This document shows, piece after piece, positions 47,701-54,567 of a DNA stretch of 64,000 nucleotides. How positions within the stretch are numbered: the first letter of the stretch is position 1; each line of letters opens with the position of its first letter. This DNA comes from Cyanophora paradoxa. Its lineage: Eukaryota > Glaucocystophyceae > Cyanophorales > Cyanophoraceae. Under the pieces are notes generated by a model, which had not been told where the DNA came from, did no database searches, and worked only from the letters and a program-made list of their open reading frames with translations. Position numbers and translations under genes: made by a program. Location of the stretch: assembly GCA_004431415.1 (NCBI GenBank), contig QPMI01000255.1:1-64000 (forward strand). Direction: 5' to 3'.

Positions 47701-50700
47701 TCAGCCTATTCCCGAAGCAACGGCGCGGAGCTCGCGGGGCCCTGCACGTACTGCCCGATTGTGCCTCCGGATGCTCGGTCCCGCACGCAGGCCGCAGCCG
47801 ACAGCCGAGCGCACCGATACGTTTGGTACTCGCCACTGCGCTGCTCTTCGGAGACCGACAGTTGCTACGGGGGGGACGACATGGTCAACGACGGCTCCTT
47901 CCTGCGGCCCTTCGAGAGCGTCGCGCGGGCGCTCGAGGGGCTCGCGGCCAACGCGACGGTCCACCTTCTCCCCGGCAGGCACAGGTGGACGGCGTGCGAC
48001 GAGGGCTTCTGGGCGCACGTCAGCGACGGTGGGCGCGCCCTCGACCTCGAGATCGCCTCCCTCAGCGGCGCCTCCTTCACAATCGTGGAGGTCGAGCGCG
48101 GCTGCGGCTTCCTTAGCGTCGCCTTCTCTCACCCTGACAGCCGCCTGAGAATCTCCGGCTTGCGCTTCTCGGGTGGAGGAGGCGCTCCCCTCCTGCAACT
48201 CTCCCTGGCGGACGGGGCGCGAGCCACAATTGACGGATCTGTCTTCGACGGGTCCTCCTTCAGAGCCGAGCCGGCATCCATGAGTGCACAAGCCGTCATA
48301 ACCCTCGACGGCGGTGCACTCTTCAACGTGTCCAACACCGTGTTCAGAAGCTTCACTGCGGCAGCCACAAGCAGCGTAGTTGCCGTCACCCGTGTCAGGA
48401 CGCTGCTGCTTGACGGCATAACGTTCATCAAAAACGCTCTGCGGGGCCCAGGTGTGGCTCTGTCGGCGTCAACCGTCGGCAGCCTCGTTATTCGCAGGAG
48501 CACCTTTGCCGACAATACGGCAAACTCGTGCGTGCAACCCGACCCGTTGCATCTATCGCGTCTGACTCGAAAAACACGCAAAGAACTTCGGGAGGGGCGA
48601 TTCTCGCAAGCGTTGTCTCGGCAGAGGTCGCCGACAGCAGTTTTATGCGAAACGTGGCCGGAGCTGGCACCTTGTCGGAAGAAGCTGCAGCTGGGCAATC
48701 GCTCCTGGAAGGCGGCGCAGCGCTTGCTTTGATTCTTCGGGCGCGGGAAGCAAAGGTGCTGCGTTATCCGTATTTTATTCAAAGAGCCTGCCCGAGCTTT
48801 CACTCGCAGGCGACGCTGCGGAATTGCTCTTTCTCAGATAACCGCGCCTCGAGCGAGATGGTGGCCGCGCCCGCAGCAGGAGGCGCCGTCGGCGTCCGCG
48901 ACACAACTAACTCCGTCCCGTCTACAAGCACGGTACTCATTGAATCTTGCACTTTCTCGAACAACAAGGTTCGCCAAAGCCCGCCCATGGATATCGATCG
49001 TCAACGATTGCGCTTGCGATGTATGATATCGGTCCCCATGAAACAGGCTCCGCGGATCGGTGGCGCCATGGCAATCGCTGATGTCGGAAACGCAACTGTC
49101 GTCGACTCTGTATTTAACGGAAACAGCGGCGAATGGTGCCCCTGCGGAGACGGCGCGTCTGGCGGTGGCTCCTCGAGATTCGAGTTTGGAGGCGGGGCTG
49201 TGTACGTCGGTGGACGCGCATCCGGCAGGAGGCTCGCCGTCATCAACTCCATCTTCGCAAACAATTCGGACACGGGCTGCAGCGCCCTGGCTGCAGGCAG
49301 CGAGCAGTTTGGCGGTGGCGCCATTCTCGCCAAGCAGCTCGCCGCGCTCGTCGTTCGGGGAACGGCTTTCGCGGCCAATCGCGCGAGCGGTGCAGGAGGG
49401 GCGATCCTCCTGGCCGGCTCCTCGTCCGACGGGGGCGACCCGCTCACCGTCGACATCGAGTGGAGCCGATTCGAAAACTGCACCTCAGCGCAGAGCGGGG
49501 GGGCCCTGCTCGTCCCGGACTACGCCAGCCAGCTCTCGCTCGTTGCGTCGTCCTTCGAGCGCTGCTCGAGCCTCGTGGAAGGCGGAGCCGTCTCCTCGAA
49601 GGCCACCACGACATCGGTGGACGCGTGCACGTTCCTCCGCTGCGGTGCGGAGGGGCGCACGCTTGGGGCGTCTCTTTACATCGAGCACCGCTCCTCGTCG
49701 AGGCTGCGGGCGAGCACTTTCATTGGGGGGAGGGGCCGCCAAGGCGGTGCGATCTACTTTGCGGCCGGCGACCTTGCGGCGGCGGTGCCTCTTGCCGCCG
49801 AGGGGGCGTCTGGGACGTGCAGCCCAAGCTCGCAGCCGGCGGCGGCGAGCTCCGCGCGCGAGTCTTCAGCGGGCGCTGTGACCCTCGAGGACCTGACGTT
49901 GACGGACTCTAGAACGACGGACTACGGCGGGGCCCTTGTCCTCGAAGGGCTGCTCCAGCTGCAGGCCAGCAACGTGCGAATATCTCATGCAGCGAGCGGG
50001 ACGAAGGGCGGGGCGGTGTACGTCGACTCGGAGAGCACGTCCAACGATGTCCTCTTCCGGGACTCGAGCTTCAGCGAGTGCTCGGCCTTCACCGGCGGCT
50101 GCGTCTTCGTCGCCAACTCCGAGGCGCTCCGCTTCGAGAACGTGACCCTCGCCGGCGGCCAGTCGCAGGAGAACGGGGGCGGCCTCGCCATGGACGACGG
50201 GTCGGCCACCTGCCACCGCTGCCTCTTCCGGGACTGCCAGGCGGAGAGCGGGGGCGCCGTGTACGTCACCGGATTCGCCTCCTTCGAGATGGCCAACTCC
50301 ACGGCCCTCTCGTCCACCGCTCGTCAGGACGGTGCGCAGCCGCCGCCGTCGGTTCGCTAACTTGCAATAGCACCTCTGACCGCCTCGTCGCGCAGGGGGT
50401 GCGATCGTGGCAAACGGGCAAGCGACGCTGCGGTTGACGAAGTCGCTCATTTCCGGGGCCCAGGCGGTCAGCGGACGGGGCGGCGGCCTCTTCTGCACCA
50501 AGCAGTCGCGCTGCTTGCTCCAGAACTCTTTAGTGGCCGAATCTGTGGCGAAGAGCGGCGGCTGCGTGGCAGTGCATGCGACCGGCTCGATCTCGTTCGT
50601 GCACGGCCTGATGTCGGGGTGCCGCTCGGAGCTCCAGGGCGGGTGCGTCAACGCGCAGGGCGAGCCGCTCTCGGGGCACACGCACCTTCGCCTCGAGGGC

Positions 50701-53700
50701 TCCAACGTGACGGGCTGCGTGGCTGGGATCGCCGGCGGCGGCGTCGCGTCCAGCGAGCGCGCCGTCGTTCGCGTCGCACAGTGCTCTTTTGTAGAGAACG
50801 TCGCCGGCCAGGCCGCTCTGGCCGGCAGCACCGGCGGAGGAGAAACCCAGGTCGGCGACGCGGGGGCCCTGCATGCCGCTGGGCAGTCTCTCGTCGCGGT
50901 CTCTTCGACGGTGTTCGTTGGCAATACCGCGCGGCGACGCGGCGGCGCTCTCGCGACCGATGCCTACGCCACAGTATCCGTTAACGGATCGACTTTCAAG
51001 TACAACCGAGCAGGTACTTTTAATATAAATATTTATGAGAGTGGAGAGACCAGCGTTGTCGCACGACTCGGCAAACATCGGCCAAGCTGAGCTTGCGCAG
51101 GGGATGGAGGCGTTCTGCACTCGTCGGGCGCCTTCGTCGAGCTTCGGCTCTGCACGGGGGCGCACAACTTCGCATCGCGGGGCGGGGCCGTGTTCGCGTC
51201 CAGGGGGAACCTCACCCTGGACTCGACGACCCTGGAGGAGAACGTCGCGGGCCAGCACGGCGGCGGCCTCTTCGTGGAGCCACAGGCGTGCGACGCCCTG
51301 ACGCTGCGCGACGCCGCCCTGCTGCGCAACAACGCGCACGAGGGCGGCGGCGGCGTCTTCTACAGCGCGCGCGACCTCTCCACCTGCGGCCTCTTCTCGC
51401 CCGAGGCGTGCAGGCAGTACTCCGAGAACACGGCCGGCTACGGCGCGGCGTGCGCCGCGCCGCCTCGGCGCATCGTCCCGACGCTCTTGACGGAGCCGAT
51501 CGGGGTGGCGAGCGCCAAGCCCCTCCTGATACAGGTGATGATGGAGGATGCGTACGGGTGCGCAATTGCACCCCCTCCCCCGTCGGCGCCCCATATATAT
51601 GCGCGCTCTGATGCGCGCCCCGCCAGCCAAACCGTCACAGATTCCGGGCCCCTAGCCCAGGTGTCCGCTGTTTCCGGTAGCTTGAGCTTCGTGTCGGGTG
51701 CGCGAGCTGCACTTCCGTCCCAAAATTGTATTGATCGCGGTCGCGGCTGAGCACGGCGAGCGCAGGGACGACGGTCAACGCGACGTCCAAGGGCGTGGCG
51801 CTGCTCTCTGACGTACGGCTTACAGACATGCCGGGGGGCGCCTACAACGTCTCTGTCTCCGTGGCCGACCGGCAGCTCGAGCCGGTCCTCCTCAGCGTCT
51901 TCCTCCGCAAGTGCATTCCGGGCGAGATCCATGACAGGGTCGCCCGTATCTGCTCCGAATGGTACGTATACGTATACGGAATTGCAGTAACTGATCTACT
52001 GTTTAAACTCGCTGAATTGTTCGTCGATCTGCAGCGGCCCGAACTTCTTCAGCCTGAATCCCGACGACGCGTCCTGCAACAGATGTGTTGAGGGCGCGGT
52101 CTGCGAGGGAGGGGCGGTCATCTACGCCAAACCGTGCGCTGTTCGATTTCATCAACATCGCTGCTCGCTGCCCGCACGGCTTCTGACACGCGCTGGCAGT
52201 GGCTGGTTCCAGAGCGAGTACGACCCCTCCATGTTCATCGAGTGCCCGAACGGCGAAGAGAGTTGCCTGGGCGGAAAGCCGCAGGAGCTCTTGCAGCAAA
52301 CACCGACGCTAGCAACTGAGTGCGGGAGCGACGCATCGGGGGCGGCAAACAGCTCTTCAAACTCGACGGCGTGCATACGACGGCGCAGGCTCTCCGGGGC
52401 GACCGCTGTGGCCGGCGGCGCTCAGCTCGAGGTCCCAGCGCCGGCGTTCCGGACGGCGTGCCAGTCGGGCTACCGCGGACCGCTCTGCGGCTCGTGCGGG
52501 ACGGGCTTCGGGAGGGCCGGCGAGTTCGCCTGCTCCAAGTGCCAGTCTGCCGCCATGTCCGCCGTCATCGGCATCTCCGCTGCCATCGCCTTCCTCTTCT
52601 TCGCCGGGTCAGTCCTTCCCGCGGCATTTGTCGTGCACCTTGGGAACAATTTCGCGCACGCACGCGTTTTTGGGACTTTCCGGCAAATTTAGGACACTTT
52701 CTCAAAACTCTGGGGGACATTGTCAACCGCATTTGCGTGCCTAGAAATTATGATATTAATCTCGGGTGCATTCGAGCGATTTTGCGCTGTTTAAGGGCAC
52801 TTTCGCGCAAGTCTGAGGCATTTCGCGCTAATTCGGGACACTTTCGCGCACATATCGTGCACTTTTGCACTTCAGTGCAAGCATAAAGCGCTTTCACAGG
52901 ATTCACGGCTGCCGGGGCGCCACTGACTGGCGGGGCAGGTACATCACGTGGACGACGATCCTGGACGCGAGCAACAAGGACGAGGAGGAGAAGCGAGGCC
53001 TCTTCCTGCAGATCCTCCTGGAGTTCCTCCAGCTGACGACCCTCACGAAGCGGCTCTCCGTCCGCTGGCCATCCGTCCTCAACGGCCTCTTCGAGTCGGA
53101 AGAGGCGATGGTGCGCCCACCACAGCGTTGACGCCGACCATGCGCATCTCTCGAACGCAAACGAGCGCCTTCGAATTCGATCCGGCCGTGACCGTCGGGG
53201 GCGTGCAGGTGAGCCCGACAGAGCAGGTCGTGAACCTGGACTGCCTCCTGGGGCTCAGCCGCAACGACCAGTCCCGCCCCATCCGCACCATCTACATCAA
53301 ACTCTTGTCCGCAGCAGCCCTCGCTTGCATGCCACGCTGCCCCGCGCGCGTGACAGCTAACCGGCGCTTGTAACTGCAGGTTCTACCTCCTGCTCCCGCT
53401 CGCTTCCTTCCGTGCGTTTCGCGAGAATTCGCAGCTTTGTCGACTCTCGGGTGCTCATAGAACTCCGTCTCTCGCAGTGATCCCGGTGTTGCTTGCGATC
53501 CTCGTGCCCCTTATGCACATCATGGCACAGCACGCGCGGCGGTGGGTGACGGCCCTGCTCCATCTCCTGCGGCTGAAGCGCGCGGCGAGCAACGATCACC
53601 GCAAGCTGGCGCTGCGCGGGACCCACTCGTCTTCGGCGATGATGCTGGACAAGCTCTCCGGGATGAAGATCTACAGCGCGCAGTGGTGGGCCGGCACCAA

Positions 53701-54518
53701 GCACATCTACGTCGTCGGCTGCATCGTCCTCATCTTCTTCTTCCAGGTGCACTAGTACTGACGGAATATGACTTCGGCGCATCGAGTCTATTCTAATTTC
53801 GAGTCCGTTCACCGCTGACGCTTCGATGCGTCCGCAACGCAGCCGATGGTCATCGCACGCCTCACCTCCTTCTTTGGTGCTCACGCAACCCGAAGCGGCC
53901 CCTGGCCACGCACATGGCGCATGCTCACGTGCGCTCACGCACAGGCTGCGTGAACATCGGCGGGGGCGTCTGGGTGTTAGCACAGGACTCGAGCATCGAC
54001 TGCTCCTCCGCCGAGTACCGCACCTGGATCTTCGGCGTCAACGTGCCCCTCCTCATGTGCGCCCCGTCTGCCGCCTCTGAAATCCCTCCGGGCGCTGCCC
54101 GCTGATCGCGAGCGCTGCGGGGCAGCTTCTACGGGCTGGGCATCCCGGCCGGGTTCGCCCTCTTCCTCTACCGGTACCGGGAGCGCATCCGGAACGACAG
54201 CGACGGCGACTTCCGCCTCTTCTTCTCCTTCCTCTACCGCGTCCGCCGCGCCCGCCCTCGAACCCCGCCGCAATGATTTCAGAGCGCGCGCCTCACGCGC
54301 CCCGCCCGCGAAACAGGGCTACGATCGGGAGCACTTCTACTTTGCGTTCGTTCCCCCCCCCCCCCCCCCCCCCCCACTTCCGCCTCTTCTTCTCCTTCCT
54401 CTACCGCGTCCGCCGCGCCCGCCCTCGAACCCCGCCGCAATGATTTCAGAGCGCGCGCCTCACGCGCCCCGCCCGCGAAACAGGGCTACGATCGGGAGCA
54501 CTTCTACTTTGCGTTCGT

Positions 54519-54567
<49 letters not shown>

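Noticed and set aside
49866-51630. Minus-strand open frames of 352 and 366 codons opposite the beta-helix
   Set aside because: The plus strand carries the repeated GGA[IV]/FxxN beta-helix signature; the antisense text shows no domain.
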